DNA from: Methylovorus menthalis
GTDB lineage: Bacteria > Pseudomonadota > Gammaproteobacteria > Burkholderiales > Methylophilaceae
Direction: 5' to 3'
Assembly: GCF_020523625.1 (NCBI RefSeq)
Contig: NZ_JAJAQH010000005.1
Location: forward strand, 1-64,000
Length of the DNA stretch: 64,000 bases
The notes under the pieces were generated by a model, which saw nothing but the letters and a program-made list of their open reading frames with translations, was not told the DNA's origin and did no database searches. The position numbers were made by a program, and so were the translations under genes. Numbering within the stretch: position 1 is the first letter of the stretch; each line of letters starts with the position of its first letter. This document shows positions 38,866 through 48,997 of the stretch, piece by piece.

Positions 38866-39883
38866 TTTGCAATGGCAATGGAGTTTCTTGAACAGTCATA
38901 AACCGTTTAACTGCCTTGGCGATAGAGATTGCTGATTCGGGGTCAAATGACTGTTCGGGATCAATTACATCGCGAACGTAATCCAGTTCCGAGGCTAGAA
39001 TAGTCAGATTAGCCTGTCGTGCTTCTATCAATGGCAAGCCAAAGGACTCGAATGTTGATGGATAAATAAGTGCATCAACACATCTGTAATGTTCAAGAAC
39101 ACGGTCATGCGACAGCGTCCCGAGATTCTCGATATTAAGAGAATGCCGCTTTGTCATCTCATCTATCCATCGACATAGATCAGGTGAGGTGGACTGGTTC
39201 AATGTTAATTTCAGCAATGGATATATTCCTTGCTCAGCCAGCAGGCACCACGCTTCAATTAGTTTTCGATGGTTTTTGTGAGGTTCTCCGGAGGCCACGT
39301 AAAGGAAAACGGCTGTATTTCTTTCCGGCGTCTCCGCTGTAGTCTTAATTGATCTTGTGTACCCCTCCTGCTGAGTCACGAATGGCAGCATGTGTATAGG
39401 CGTTGCCGTCATGGATTGCAGTAATCTTTTCATTGACGGAGTCTGCACTGCAAACTCATCTACGTTTGATATCCGGGTTCGCAACCACAGGCGCTCCATC
39501 ATAATTCTTAGTTTTGTTTTTAATGGGAAATGATCGAGTTTCACTGCTTCGACTAAATAGCGGTTTTGTAAAAAAACGGTTACATCGCCGAGTAAGCGAA
39601 ACAACGGCGGTAAATTCCCCAGGCAGATTACGCAATCATTTTGGGTTACATTCTTTTTGAGCCACCATTCAGCTCGTAATCTTTGAAATACGGATGGCTT
39701 GATTTTTTTTACTTGAATGTGCGGCGAACCGTCCGGGAAAACCATTCTTTCGTCTAAACACAAAATTACTTCTACATCCTTATCCAAAGCGCTAGCTAAC
39801 GATAATAGTAACGTGGCCCCCCCGCCTTGATGAACATTTGTAGCATGAATAAATAAACGTTCTGGCATTATTGCACTGATCAT
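38801..39883 (-). CDS. GT4-family glycosyltransferase
   Basis: A 360-aa GT-B enzyme. HATNVHQGGGATLLLSLA near the N-terminus is the acceptor loop of one GT4 subgroup. The donor half has FLYVASGEPHKNHRKLIEAW and DALIYPSTFESFGLPLIEA with the paired Glu residues. It links one of the repeat-unit sugars; which one cannot be told. The start overlaps the wzy-like gene stop by 4 bases (ATGA). Confidence 0.82.
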   Translation of the reverse strand: MISAIMPERLFIHATNVHQGGGATLLLSLASALDKDVEVILCLDERMVFPDGSPHIQVKKIKPSVFQRLRAEWWLKKNVTQNDCVICLGNLPPLFRLLGDVTVFLQNRYLVEAVKLDHFPLKTKLRIMMERLWLRTRISNVDEFAVQTPSMKRLLQSMTATPIHMLPFVTQQEGYTRSIKTTAETPERNTAVFLYVASGEPHKNHRKLIEAWCLLAEQGIYPLLKLTLNQSTSPDLCRWIDEMTKRHSLNIENLGTLSHDRVLEHYRCVDALIYPSTFESFGLPLIEARQANLTILASELDYVRDVIDPEQSFDPESAISIAKAVKRFMTVQETPLPLQNASAFLKHVFERSRQSAHSHR

Positions 39884-41376
39884 TTTTTGTGTATTTTTTT
39901 AAAGGTTGAAAGTGCTCTAAAAAAATAGTCCGACTGTATAAAGCCAACAAAAATGATGGCTACAGCCGTGATACTCATCGGAAATAAAGCATCTTTAGGG
40001 GCAACGCCCATTTGCGCAAAATAATTTGCTGTCAAGCACCCCCATAGACCGCACAAAATAGGATTTCCTGTAAGTTTCATAACAGCGGCCTCACTTATAA
40101 GTAGTAAGCCCGTCAGCAGAACCATGCCCAAACCGACTACCCAGAATTTGCCCGAAAAAAAGCAAAAAGCTATTGCTCCTGGGATCTCTGAAAACTGGTA
40201 CTTACTTTTGTCTACTACCAAATAGTAATTAGGTTTACTAATGCTTGAGTATAGGGTGTCAGTACCTATTTTTCTATGTTCTTGTAAGCCATGAATGAAT
40301 AGTTCATGGCTTTTTTCAGAATGTGCTTGAAGCACCATTAGGCCTTCGATCCCGATCCAGCGGTCAACTAATAGGGATGCTACTCCACTGATAATATTTA
40401 CAAAATGGGGCGCAGGCTTTGAAGTTAATGTCGCTTCTGAATTGGAAGCATGGGGAATATTGACAGTAGTATAGTAATGCTCTCGAAGAAAATTAACAGA
40501 GGTGTTTGATACAAAAAGTAATGTTATAAATGTGATTGAAATTAGAGGGACACTTTTGATAGAGAAGTTTGTTATTATTTTTCTATTTGTAAATGCAGCA
40601 AAAAATTGAGGTAGCGTTTGGAAAATATAAATACCTCGACTTAAAACGGAAGTGGTCGAAATAAAAGCTATTATTATAATAAAATATATGGAGTATTTTA
40701 TATCTTTCTTAAGTAGAATTTCCCACCATAAAAATACGCAAGTTAAAATGGATAATCCATGACCTATAAGATAAGATATAACAGCGTTGAGTGGCCATGC
40801 TAATATTGTCCTAGGAACAAGCCCAATTTGGAATATGCCAAAAGAAGCGTTGAATACTGCCAGGAAAATACAAAAAAGCAGTAATGTAATCCATAGTTGT
40901 ATCCGCCACTGGCTATACCATAAAAGAACTTTCAGTTCTTTTTCTTGTTTATTGGCTACGTTTGTTACTGACTTTAACCCAATGACTGGGAGAAGAATTC
41001 TGGTGGCTAGAATGCACAGGGCAGCATAGCTGGCGATATCTAACGTTTCATCCCAAGAGTAAGCGGAGTAGTCGAATGTTCCAGTCGACTCCCTAAATGC
41101 ATAGTTAAGCCACAGATGAACTGTGAGCTTCATCCAGAACCCTAAAAACAGCATACCTGCGACAAACGTGTATCCGTAACTTATACGTCGTATGAGTCCG
41201 CTAATTAAAAGACATAGAAATACAAAAGAAAATAATGAATAGGAAAATGTAGAACCTGGATAATGGGATACCCCGACAATATAAAGTGCACACCATAGAG
41301 TGAGCATTCCTCCACCGATAAGAAGGCTTTTCCCTATGGACGGAGTGACTTTATTGGCAATGGTTACTTGTAACAT
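39880..41376 (-). CDS. wzy: Polytopic membrane protein, O-antigen polymerase (Wzy) candidate
   Basis: A 498-aa protein with about 11-12 transmembrane helices and a large loop near 300-390 (HASNSEATLTSKP through DTLYSSISKPNYYLV), as Wzy polymerases have. Primary sequence is not conserved in this family; the call rests on topology, on being the only such protein in the locus, and on the presence of a flippase. The gene is strikingly AT-rich compared with the flanking housekeeping genes, with many ATA and AAA codons. This is common for wzy and suggests transfer. Confidence 0.7.
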   Translation of the reverse strand: MLQVTIANKVTPSIGKSLLIGGGMLTLWCALYIVGVSHYPGSTFSYSLFSFVFLCLLISGLIRRISYGYTFVAGMLFLGFWMKLTVHLWLNYAFRESTGTFDYSAYSWDETLDIASYAALCILATRILLPVIGLKSVTNVANKQEKELKVLLWYSQWRIQLWITLLLFCIFLAVFNASFGIFQIGLVPRTILAWPLNAVISYLIGHGLSILTCVFLWWEILLKKDIKYSIYFIIIIAFISTTSVLSRGIYIFQTLPQFFAAFTNRKIITNFSIKSVPLISITFITLLFVSNTSVNFLREHYYTTVNIPHASNSEATLTSKPAPHFVNIISGVASLLVDRWIGIEGLMVLQAHSEKSHELFIHGLQEHRKIGTDTLYSSISKPNYYLVVDKSKYQFSEIPGAIAFCFFSGKFWVVGLGMVLLTGLLLISEAAVMKLTGNPILCGLWGCLTANYFAQMGVAPKDALFPMSITAVAIIFVGFIQSDYFFRALSTFKKIHKK

Positions 41377-42392
41377 TTAACAATATCAAGCATGGAGTTG
41401 TAGTAATTTTTATATTCTGGACTAAGAATAAAGTCTCTTCCTGCTTGGCGTATCTTTGTAATTTCATCTATGGATAATGATTGGATGTACCGCCACATTT
41501 GTATTGCGGATGAATAGTTTCGATAATCAATGTAGCAATTTTCTGGAATCAGGGATGTAATATCTGTTGCACCCAGATATATAGGGATAGTTCCAGAATA
41601 GAGGCAGTCAAATATTTTCTCAGTGACATATCCTTTCATCGCCATATTCTCAAAGCAGAGGGCAAAATTATACTTGCTCATAACTTCATACTTCGAGACG
41701 CAGCTTCCTTTATATATGCTCTTTAAGGCACCCTTATTACGCCAGTATGGTAACCACATTGCATTTCTTGACCACCATTTATCCCATCCGCGCCCATAAA
41801 GATCAACAGCATTAACACTAGCGAGAGCTGCCATGGTCTCGATGCGCTTACTGTACAGCTCACCCGGGAAGGAGACCGGTTTGAGGTTGCTATTGATCAC
41901 TACAATTCGGTGCTGTCGGTGGTTGTTCTGCCATAGCGGCTCGATAACGTCTGCTCTTGGTTGGGGCCAAAATAACTGACGGAGCTTACTTCTATCAACT
42001 CCTTCGAGCGAGTATCCATCTCCTTCTGTATTATGCACATAAACATGTTCAAATGCAGAGGTAAGCGTTGGCAGTTCACGATACAAATGTGGAGCGACAA
42101 CAGGAGGTTCCATTACAACGAATGCCTTTAGATTCACCGCTGATAGAGAAGTTAGCGCCGAGTAATTGTTTGATATTCCAAGAGAGTAATAGTCACTTGG
42201 TTCGGGTGTTGACTCGACGTTTTTGAATAGATAATCCGCAGTATGAATGGCCGCACCTTGTTCAGCGAGTGCGCCGCGCAGGCGAACGAATGGCGAGAGC
42301 ATGTCATCGCGATTCAATTGAGGATTGTATTCATCAAATAAGCGATCCTCGTAGAAAACGGTGTAGGACGGATCAATATAAATTTTTTGCAT
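41364..42392 (-). CDS. GT10-family fucosyltransferase-like glycosyltransferase
   Basis: A 342-aa protein. The GT10 signature is in the C-terminal half: YNFALCFENMAMKGYVTEKI, then GTIPIYLGA and IPENCYIDYRNY. GT10 enzymes move L-fucose from GDP-fucose in alpha-1,3/4 linkage. As this locus makes GDP-colitose (3-deoxy-L-fucose) and no plain fucose is required, the enzyme may be a colitosyltransferase; this is inference. It overlaps the wzy-like gene by 13 bases. Base composition is AT-rich. Confidence 0.82.
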   Translation of the reverse strand: MQKIYIDPSYTVFYEDRLFDEYNPQLNRDDMLSPFVRLRGALAEQGAAIHTADYLFKNVESTPEPSDYYSLGISNNYSALTSLSAVNLKAFVVMEPPVVAPHLYRELPTLTSAFEHVYVHNTEGDGYSLEGVDRSKLRQLFWPQPRADVIEPLWQNNHRQHRIVVINSNLKPVSFPGELYSKRIETMAALASVNAVDLYGRGWDKWWSRNAMWLPYWRNKGALKSIYKGSCVSKYEVMSKYNFALCFENMAMKGYVTEKIFDCLYSGTIPIYLGATDITSLIPENCYIDYRNYSSAIQMWRYIQSLSIDEITKIRQAGRDFILSPEYKNYYNSMLDIVKCYK

Positions 42393-42403
42393 TCAGCGCC
42401 TTC

Positions 42404-43432
42404 TTACTTATGCATTAAATGCTTTAGATATTGTAGGGATCGTTGACCAAAATTTTCCATTTTCAGTATTAACAATAGTTTTAAATAGATGGCTGCACAC
42501 ATAACACCTAGCCCTCGTTTTGTCTGAATGGAAGCTTTGATGGTACTCCAAGAAAAAATATCATTCAGCAAGGCTGGTGCTTTGTGCATATTGCCAGTAA
42601 TGATACAGTTCACGGCACGCATTACCCTGTCACGACGATCCAGCCGATCATAGTTCTCGATATCTTGCTCATTTAGCACCCGCCTTACGGGTGGTTCGGC
42701 GATATAGTGGTCGGCAACCAGAAAAAAGTCGGGTCTTTCTGTCTGTAGCCGTATTCTTGCTGAGAATTGATGGCTGCTGATACGGTAGCGTAGTAAAGGA
42801 GCCGGAATAAATCCGACTTTATGCGTCTTTGCTATTCGTAACCATACATCCAGGTCGGCAGATGATCTGAATAAATCGCCACGCCACTGCTTGATTTCAT
42901 CCTTGTATATCGATGTACGAGCCATCACACTAGGACAGATAAGAAAATTTGAGTGTCGTAATATTGCTTTCATCAAGGCAGGGAAGTCATGTACGTTTCC
43001 AGCTGAAACCATTTCAGCTGGGAATTTGATAGCCCCAATTGGATCTCCATTTTCGTCTATGAGGCGTGCCTCAGTGAAGGTGGCTCCAACCTCCGGGTGT
43101 GCCTCAAGAAAACTTACCTCAGTTTCTACTATGTCTGGTTCATAGACATCATCCGCATGAAAGATAGCCGTGTATTTTCCAGAAGCTATCTGTATGCAGC
43201 GATTAAAATTACCTTCTCCGCCTACATTAATAGTATTACGGTGGATTAAAACTCGTTCATCAGCGACTGATTCTGCAATTGATACTGTGCTGTCTTCTGA
43301 AGCATTGTCTACAACATGAATACGCAAATTCTTGTAGGATTGATTCAAAATCGAAAGCAAGGTCTCCCGAATTGTTTTTTCCGAATTAAATGTCGGAATG
43401 CATATGCTCACAAGGGGAAGTTGGGTATTCAT
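42404..43432 (-). CDS. GT2-family glycosyltransferase
   Basis: A 342-aa GT-A enzyme. SICIPTFNSEKTIRETLLSI opens the fold, VVDNASEDST follows, and the metal-binding motif appears as HADDVYEP near residue 95. A C-terminal helix-rich region may sit at the membrane. It adds one sugar of the repeat unit. It is separated by 88 bases from the flippase gene upstream. Confidence 0.85.
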   Translation of the reverse strand: MNTQLPLVSICIPTFNSEKTIRETLLSILNQSYKNLRIHVVDNASEDSTVSIAESVADERVLIHRNTINVGGEGNFNRCIQIASGKYTAIFHADDVYEPDIVETEVSFLEAHPEVGATFTEARLIDENGDPIGAIKFPAEMVSAGNVHDFPALMKAILRHSNFLICPSVMARTSIYKDEIKQWRGDLFRSSADLDVWLRIAKTHKVGFIPAPLLRYRISSHQFSARIRLQTERPDFFLVADHYIAEPPVRRVLNEQDIENYDRLDRRDRVMRAVNCIITGNMHKAPALLNDIFSWSTIKASIQTKRGLGVMCAAIYLKLLLILKMENFGQRSLQYLKHLMHK

Positions 43433-43520
43433 TTTTCAACATGCATTTAATGCACTACCTCAAAGAAAACTCACAGAAAGGGCGACTGTTTATTTAGGAT
43501 ATATCATCTTATTGCATATA

Positions 43521-44969
43521 TTAATTAGTTCTTACGAAAGACGGTGTGTCCGCCAGATGCTTTCGTAAAAAGAAATATTGCGCAAATAAAAACACTGCAC
43601 CGGTTATTGCCACGATGATTGTCAGTGTAAAACCGCTGCCTGTGGTCAATTCATGACGCAATATCCAGCTCAGCATACATAACCCCACACCCGTGCCCAA
43701 GGCTGCAACAATAGGCAGAGGAGATGGTTTGTATTCCATTTTTCTTACCAGCAGCAACTGCATAAGTGCGACTATGGCAAAGCCAGATCCTGCCAGACCT
43801 ACCCCAGCGCCATCTGCTCCCAGATGAGGTATGAGCAGCGCGCACAGCAGAACCGATAGTATTCCGCCTGCCAGGTTGGGAATAACAAGCCATCGTGTAC
43901 GCATGTGTACATGCGCAATCAAGGCATATACGCTTACTAGTACGCGCGCGGCTTCAGCACATGCGCCCCATATGACAAAGTCTGATGAAGACTGGAAGTT
44001 TTCCCCCAGCAACAATCGGGTAAGCTCTGGGGCAAGCGCTATAAGCAGCGCGACGGTTAACAGCAGCGATGGGATGACTGCGGCCGCATAACGCTGCCAT
44101 GCCCCTGCCTGCTGAGCGGGATGATTGCTGCTGGCATCACGATAGAGGCGGGGTTGAAAATAGGTGGTCAGCACGGATTCAAAGCCCGCGATAATGCCTG
44201 CGCTTATGCTATAGCCAGCTACAAATAGGCCCAGTTGGCCCAGGCCCATTTCGTTTTCAAGTATAAATCGATAGCTTTGTGCCTGGACCCAGCCCAGCCC
44301 AGCCGCAATGGCGAGTGGCCATGCAAAAGCAAAGAGCACGCGCAGATGCTTTTGATCTACATGCGGCCGTAAAGAAGTGGTGGTTGGGTGCAATTTTGCA
44401 ATTAGCATTCTGGTGCCGATCATCCCCACCACGACTTGGCCCAACAGTAACCCTGATAACCAGTACTCTGCATTTGCCCCTGCTGATTTTACCCAGACAA
44501 AAGCACAGATAAAGCTGGCTGCAAGGCTGCTGACGGTCAGTACAACAAATCGTCCACTGTCGCCCAGCAAATTAAGGGATGGAATAGCTGTTTGGTTAAT
44601 GGTATTGAAAATAAGTGAACCGCATACCAGCAGCAAAAGCCAGGAAATGGGTATGCCGAAGTGGACCCAGCCACTGATATTCAACAAGGGGAGGCTGATA
44701 GCAGCAACCAGCGCTACCAGGCATAAATAGCCTGTATATAACCGTAAATAGGCCATGGCCAACCCGCCAGATTGCCACGCGTGTAGTCTCCGGTTGATAA
44801 ACATACCTACCGGATTAACCAGAAACAAGGCAAAGAACGCAATGGTGGTAAGGGTTAGCGAGACCTTGCCCATTTCTTCTGGGGACAACAGCGTCGTTGC
44901 CACTCGCAGCATGGCAAGTGCCAGTAAAAATTGCGCGGCTCTGCCGATAATGATGGTAAGAAGTACCAA
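43521..44969 (-). CDS. wzx: Polysaccharide flippase (Wzx-like, MOP superfamily)
   Basis: A 482-aa protein with about 12-14 transmembrane helices and the N-terminal RVATTLLSPEEMGKVSLTLT pattern seen in Wzx/RfbX. It would move the lipid-linked repeat unit to the periplasmic face for Wzy polymerisation. The start codon is TTG, 14 bases after the upstream SDR stop. No better ATG in frame lies nearby, so the exact start is uncertain. Confidence 0.82.
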   Translation of the reverse strand: MVLLTIIIGRAAQFLLALAMLRVATTLLSPEEMGKVSLTLTTIAFFALFLVNPVGMFINRRLHAWQSGGLAMAYLRLYTGYLCLVALVAAISLPLLNISGWVHFGIPISWLLLLVCGSLIFNTINQTAIPSLNLLGDSGRFVVLTVSSLAASFICAFVWVKSAGANAEYWLSGLLLGQVVVGMIGTRMLIAKLHPTTTSLRPHVDQKHLRVLFAFAWPLAIAAGLGWVQAQSYRFILENEMGLGQLGLFVAGYSISAGIIAGFESVLTTYFQPRLYRDASSNHPAQQAGAWQRYAAAVIPSLLLTVALLIALAPELTRLLLGENFQSSSDFVIWGACAEAARVLVSVYALIAHVHMRTRWLVIPNLAGGILSVLLCALLIPHLGADGAGVGLAGSGFAIVALMQLLLVRKMEYKPSPLPIVAALGTGVGLCMLSWILRHELTTGSGFTLTIIVAITGAVFLFAQYFFLRKHLADTPSFVRTN

Positions 44970-44982
44970 ATCTAATTAGCGC

Positions 44983-45915
44983 TCATGCTTGTTGCTCAAG
45001 GATGGCGGTGGATTCCAGCAATATGCCATCCCATGAACTCATCGCCGGTTGATAGCCGAACCCGGCAGCTTTCCGGCTAAGCGAATAATAATGCGGCTTG
45101 CCCCCCGTGGCATTTAGCCCGGCTGAGGCGTCTGTCATTTCATAGCGCAGGCCAAAATGCTCATGCATGGCAGCTAACAGCGCGGGTTTGTCGATGGGCG
45201 CACGGGTGTAGCAATCCAGCGCGGTGTTGGTCGCGGGCGCTTTCAACACTGCCTCTATCAGTTGAAAAAAATCCGAAGGGTGCAAGAAATCACGAACGAT
45301 ATAATCCGGGGAGATTTTGAGCGTGGTTTTTTCCTGGATCGCACGCAATATGTCTGAAAGCAGAAATCTGGCAGAGATATCTTGCTGTCGGCTGAAGTAG
45401 CTGAATACGCGAATATCTATCACCGATAAATGCGCCAATGAGCGGTGACGGGTTTCCGCATGAAATTTGGCTATGCCATACCAGTCTTGCGCGCTTAGAT
45501 GATTGATATTGAACATTGCCTGTATGTGTTCGTCCGCTGGCTGGGTGAAACTTGCCCCATATGCCGCGCCGCTGCTTAGAAATAGGTAGCGTGTTTCCGG
45601 GTGAGCTTTCAGGTAATCCAGCGCCATGTTGTCGAACTCGGCGGTAATGTCGAGAATGGACGCGCCCATGGCCTGAGCCGCCGCTGGACTGCCCACCCCC
45701 ACAAAATTAATGATGGCGTCGAAACGGGCGCGCTCATTAAAAGCACCAAAATCCAGTATCTCTGTAATGTGCTTTAACTGCTTACGCTGTGCCCAGTCTC
45801 GTACAAACTGCGGCCGACGTGCAAAGAGGCTGAATTGGTGAGAGCCTGCTTTTTCAGCGGACAGGATGAAATCCTGTGCAATCTGGCTGGTGGAACCCAG
45901 GATGGCAATATGCAT
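44983..45915 (-). CDS. NAD(P)-dependent SDR, possible reductase of a branched 3,6-dideoxysugar
   Basis: A 310-aa atypical extended SDR. The nucleotide loop is ILGSTSQIAQ, the active site is YGIAK (YxxxK) near 157, and FLFLSSGAAYG-type and VRDFLHPSDFF segments are present. It follows the two transketolase-like genes. By analogy with yersiniose synthesis, where a reductase acts after the TPP enzyme, it may reduce the ketone on the new side chain. No function for this exact type is known to me. Confidence 0.7.
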   Translation of the reverse strand: MHIAILGSTSQIAQDFILSAEKAGSHQFSLFARRPQFVRDWAQRKQLKHITEILDFGAFNERARFDAIINFVGVGSPAAAQAMGASILDITAEFDNMALDYLKAHPETRYLFLSSGAAYGASFTQPADEHIQAMFNINHLSAQDWYGIAKFHAETRHRSLAHLSVIDIRVFSYFSRQQDISARFLLSDILRAIQEKTTLKISPDYIVRDFLHPSDFFQLIEAVLKAPATNTALDCYTRAPIDKPALLAAMHEHFGLRYEMTDASAGLNATGGKPHYYSLSRKAAGFGYQPAMSSWDGILLESTAILEQQA

Positions 45916-45920
45916 GATAC

Positions 45921-46841
45921 TCAGGCAGCCCGGGATAGAAACTCAGCCAACTGCTTTTCAATCGACGTGCGATCAAGACCGTGTTCTTTGAGTAGATAGT
46001 CATAAGTGCCGCAGTGCTCTGAAAAGCGGTCTTTTACCCCTATGCGCAGAATCCGTACCGGGCAATGTTCACTGGCTATTTCTGCAATCATGGAGCCAAG
46101 CCCGCCATGGATTGAATGTTCTTCCATGGTGACCAGAGGGCCGCCATTACGGCAGATAGCCGCCACCTGAGCTATCTCTGCTGGTTTGATAAATGGCGCG
46201 CTCCAGACAGATGCGTCCGCATAGCTTGCGCTCGCAATGTCCATTGCTGTGCGCACCATGGAACCCGTGGCGATAAAGGATAAGGCACCAGGCTTGCCCT
46301 GTTTTAACTGAAGCAGTTCTCCTGAGGATGCCTCGGGCACGGCTGCATGAACTAATCCACGGTCAGATTTGCCCATGCGCAGATATGCCGATGCATGGGC
46401 CTGATAAGCAGCCTGCATGCACATGGTCATCTCAAAGGCATCTGCCGGAGAATATATCTGCAAATTTGGAATTGCACGGGCACAGGCAATATCCTCAGTG
46501 GATTGATGGCTGGTACCGAGGTGGCTGTAGACGAACCCTGCGCCATCCCCGATAAAAATCACTGGCAAACGGTCATGCGCAACATCCAGCTTGATCTGTT
46601 CCAGCACGCGCACCGGAATGAAGGCACTAAGTCCGTAGACAACAGGGCGAAAGCCTGTACGGGCAAGGCCGGCAGCCATGCCGACCATATTTTGTTCGGC
46701 TATGCCGGCATTGATGTATTGATTCGGGCAAACCCGCCTGAATTCATCAAATAAGGCATAACCATGGTCGCCAGTCAGCAATATGACACGCGGGTCTTGT
46801 TGGGCCAGTTGAATCAGCGCGGTAGAAAAGGCCTCTCTCAC
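45921..46841 (-). CDS. Transketolase-like protein, C-terminal (Pyr) subunit
   Basis: A 306-aa protein equal to the Pyr plus C-terminal domains of transketolase/DXS-type enzymes. The catalytic Glu that activates thiamine diphosphate is E49 in YINAGIAEQNMVGMAAGLA. GDGAGFVYSHLGTSHQSTED matches the family's His-containing loop. It overlaps the N-terminal subunit gene by 4 bases (ATGA), so the two chains (273 + 306 aa) form one split enzyme. Position inside a CDP-dideoxyhexose operon suggests it acts on a sugar nucleotide rather than in the pentose phosphate pathway. Confidence 0.86.
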   Translation of the reverse strand: MREAFSTALIQLAQQDPRVILLTGDHGYALFDEFRRVCPNQYINAGIAEQNMVGMAAGLARTGFRPVVYGLSAFIPVRVLEQIKLDVAHDRLPVIFIGDGAGFVYSHLGTSHQSTEDIACARAIPNLQIYSPADAFEMTMCMQAAYQAHASAYLRMGKSDRGLVHAAVPEASSGELLQLKQGKPGALSFIATGSMVRTAMDIASASYADASVWSAPFIKPAEIAQVAAICRNGGPLVTMEEHSIHGGLGSMIAEIASEHCPVRILRIGVKDRFSEHCGTYDYLLKEHGLDRTSIEKQLAEFLSRAA

Positions 46842-47659
46842 AAGCGGTCACCCATGACTTCTGCCACTGCATGAGTGTGAGTCTCCGCTGTAAGGCGCGT
46901 GTAATGCCAAATGTTATTGTGCTCCATAAAAGAAACACCTTTGCCTTTGACTGTTCTGGCGATAAGCGCTCTGGGCTGTCGCGATGGGTCGGCCCATAGT
47001 TCGTGTATGGCGTTATCAATTTCTGCTTCGTTGTGGCCATCAATGGTGTGGGCAAGAAAACCAAAACTTTCAAATTTTGCCCGAATGGAACCAAGCCCGA
47101 TAACCTCTTTGGTTGGACCCATGGCCTGATAACCATTTTCATCTACGATCACCATGAAATTTTCGAGCTGGTGATGCGCAGCAAACATGGCACCTTCCCA
47201 TATCGGGCCTTCATTGATTTCGCCATCGCCTACAATGACGTAAGTTTTCTGATCAGTGCCCTTTATCTTGGCGCCCAACGCCATTCCGACCCCGACAGAT
47301 AAGCCATGCCCCAAGGAGCCTGAAGTTACTTCCAGTCCGCGGATACGAGAGTCAGACAAGCCCTTGAGATCGCTGCCATCAGCAAAATAGGCACTGAAAG
47401 CTTCTTCCGGCAGCCAGCCAAGTTCACGCATGCAGGCATATTGCGCCATTACGCCATGCCCTTTGCTCAGGATAAGAAAGTCACGGTCAGGGGCGGCCGG
47501 GTCATTATCCGGATAGCGCAAATGCTGGCGGTAAAGCACCGCCAGCAATTCAATAATGGAAAACGCGCAGCCGATATGCACAGTTGAGCCTGCAAATGCC
47601 ATATCCAGCACCGTTTTGCGCAGATTGCCTGTATCAAAGGCTGAAATATGCTTGCTCAC
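46838..47659 (-). CDS. Transketolase-like protein, N-terminal (PP) subunit
   Basis: A 273-aa protein equal to the diphosphate-binding domain. The TPP motif GDGE (144-147) with the distal Asn at 175 is intact. SKGHGVMAQYA and GSLGHGLSVGVGMALG are conserved transketolase segments. The start codon is GTG. It lies 9 bases after rfbH. Split transketolases of this size occur in sugar-modifying gene clusters as well as in archaea. Confidence 0.87.
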   Translation of the reverse strand: MSKHISAFDTGNLRKTVLDMAFAGSTVHIGCAFSIIELLAVLYRQHLRYPDNDPAAPDRDFLILSKGHGVMAQYACMRELGWLPEEAFSAYFADGSDLKGLSDSRIRGLEVTSGSLGHGLSVGVGMALGAKIKGTDQKTYVIVGDGEINEGPIWEGAMFAAHHQLENFMVIVDENGYQAMGPTKEVIGLGSIRAKFESFGFLAHTIDGHNEAEIDNAIHELWADPSRQPRALIARTVKGKGVSFMEHNNIWHYTRLTAETHTHAVAEVMGDRL

Positions 47660-47668
47660 AAGTGCCGC

Positions 47669-48991
47669 CTAGAAATTAACGCCAAGGTATGTTTCGATCT
47701 TGCGCGCCGAATACTCAAGCATCTCGCGTGTCAGCGAGGGTTGCACACCAATCCAGAAGGTGTTGTTCATGACATTGTCAGTGTTTGTGAGGTCGCCGCT
47801 GATGCGATATTCGACGTCTGCCATATAGGGCTGGCGTGTGAGATTGCCCGCAAACAGCAGGCGAGTGCCGATTTTGTTCTGGTCCAGATAGGTCAGTAGT
47901 TCCAGTCGGGTGACCGGACTGTTTTCTTTCATGGTGATCGGGAAGCCAAACCAGGACGGGTCTGAGTGCTCAGTCGCCTGTGGCAAATGCACAAACTCTT
48001 CGCAGGCCGCCAGACGTTCTTTCAGGAAGGCGAAGTTGTCTTTACGAGCCTGAATAAAGGCCGGTGCCTTGTCCAGCTGGGCCAGGCCGCATGCGGCTTG
48101 CATATCTGTGATCTTGAGGTTGTAGCCCAGGTGGCTGTAGGTGTACTTGTGGTCATAACCTTCGGGCAGGCTGCCGAGCTGCCAGCAAAAGCGTTTGCCG
48201 CAGGTGTTGTCTTTGCCGGGAGGGCAATAGCAGTCACGACCCCAGTCACGAAAGCTTTCTGCAATGATTTTGAGTTCGTCATTATTGGTGAATACGGCAC
48301 CGCCTTCCCCCATGGTGATGTGGTGCGCGGGGTAAAAGCTCAGGGTGGCAATATCGCCAAAGGTACCGACCATCTGGCCGCGATAGGTGGTGCCAAGCGC
48401 ATCGCAACAATCTTCTACCAGCCAAAGATTGTATTTTTTGCACAATTCCATGACGACGTCCAGATTGAATGGGTTGCCCAGGCTGTGCGCGAGCATGATG
48501 GCCTTGGTTTTTGGCGATATGGCGGCTTCGATTTTGCTGGCGTCAATGTTATGCGTGTAACGATCCACATCGACAAAAACGGGCACTGCACCAAACTGTA
48601 TGATGGGGTTCACGGTCGTGGGGAACCCTGCTGCCACGGCGATAACTTCATCGCCTTTGCGTATGGCGCGATTGCCTAGTTTGGGCGAAGTCAGGGTGGT
48701 GAATGCCACCAAGTTGGCTGATGAGCCGGAGTTCACGGACAAGAGATGCTTTACGCCGATAAACGCGGCGAGTTTTTTCTCGAATTCGGCATTAAAGCGT
48801 CCGGTGGTCAGCCAGCCGTCAAGCGAAGCTTCAACCATTAATTTGATTTCAGCACCATCGAGCAATTTGCCCGAAGGCGGAATAACTGAAGCGCCCGCCA
48901 GAAAAGGCTGAGGAGCCAGCGCGATGGCGGCATACTCTCCTACCAGCTTGGCGATTTGCTCTCGCAACTCTTGAGTTTTGGCGTTTTGCAT
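47669..48991 (-). CDS. rfbH: CDP-6-deoxy-D-xylo-4-hexulose 3-dehydrase (E1, RfbH/DdhC)
   Basis: A 440-aa PMP-dependent, [2Fe-2S] enzyme that removes O3 of CDP-4-keto-6-deoxyglucose. The residue that is Lys in aminotransferases is His223 (in [12 protein letters not shown]), the known change that blocks transamination. The iron-sulfur ligands fit the C-x57-C-x1-C-x7-C pattern exactly: C196, C254, C256 and C264. It is preceded by rfbF and rfbG. The partner reductase (RfbI/DdhD, E3) is not seen in the window. Confidence 0.94.
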   Translation of the reverse strand: MQNAKTQELREQIAKLVGEYAAIALAPQPFLAGASVIPPSGKLLDGAEIKLMVEASLDGWLTTGRFNAEFEKKLAAFIGVKHLLSVNSGSSANLVAFTTLTSPKLGNRAIRKGDEVIAVAAGFPTTVNPIIQFGAVPVFVDVDRYTHNIDASKIEAAISPKTKAIMLAHSLGNPFNLDVVMELCKKYNLWLVEDCCDALGTTYRGQMVGTFGDIATLSFYPAHHITMGEGGAVFTNNDELKIIAESFRDWGRDCYCPPGKDNTCGKRFCWQLGSLPEGYDHKYTYSHLGYNLKITDMQAACGLAQLDKAPAFIQARKDNFAFLKERLAACEEFVHLPQATEHSDPSWFGFPITMKENSPVTRLELLTYLDQNKIGTRLLFAGNLTRQPYMADVEYRISGDLTNTDNVMNNTFWIGVQPSLTREMLEYSARKIETYLGVNF

Positions 48992-48997
48992 AACAAT

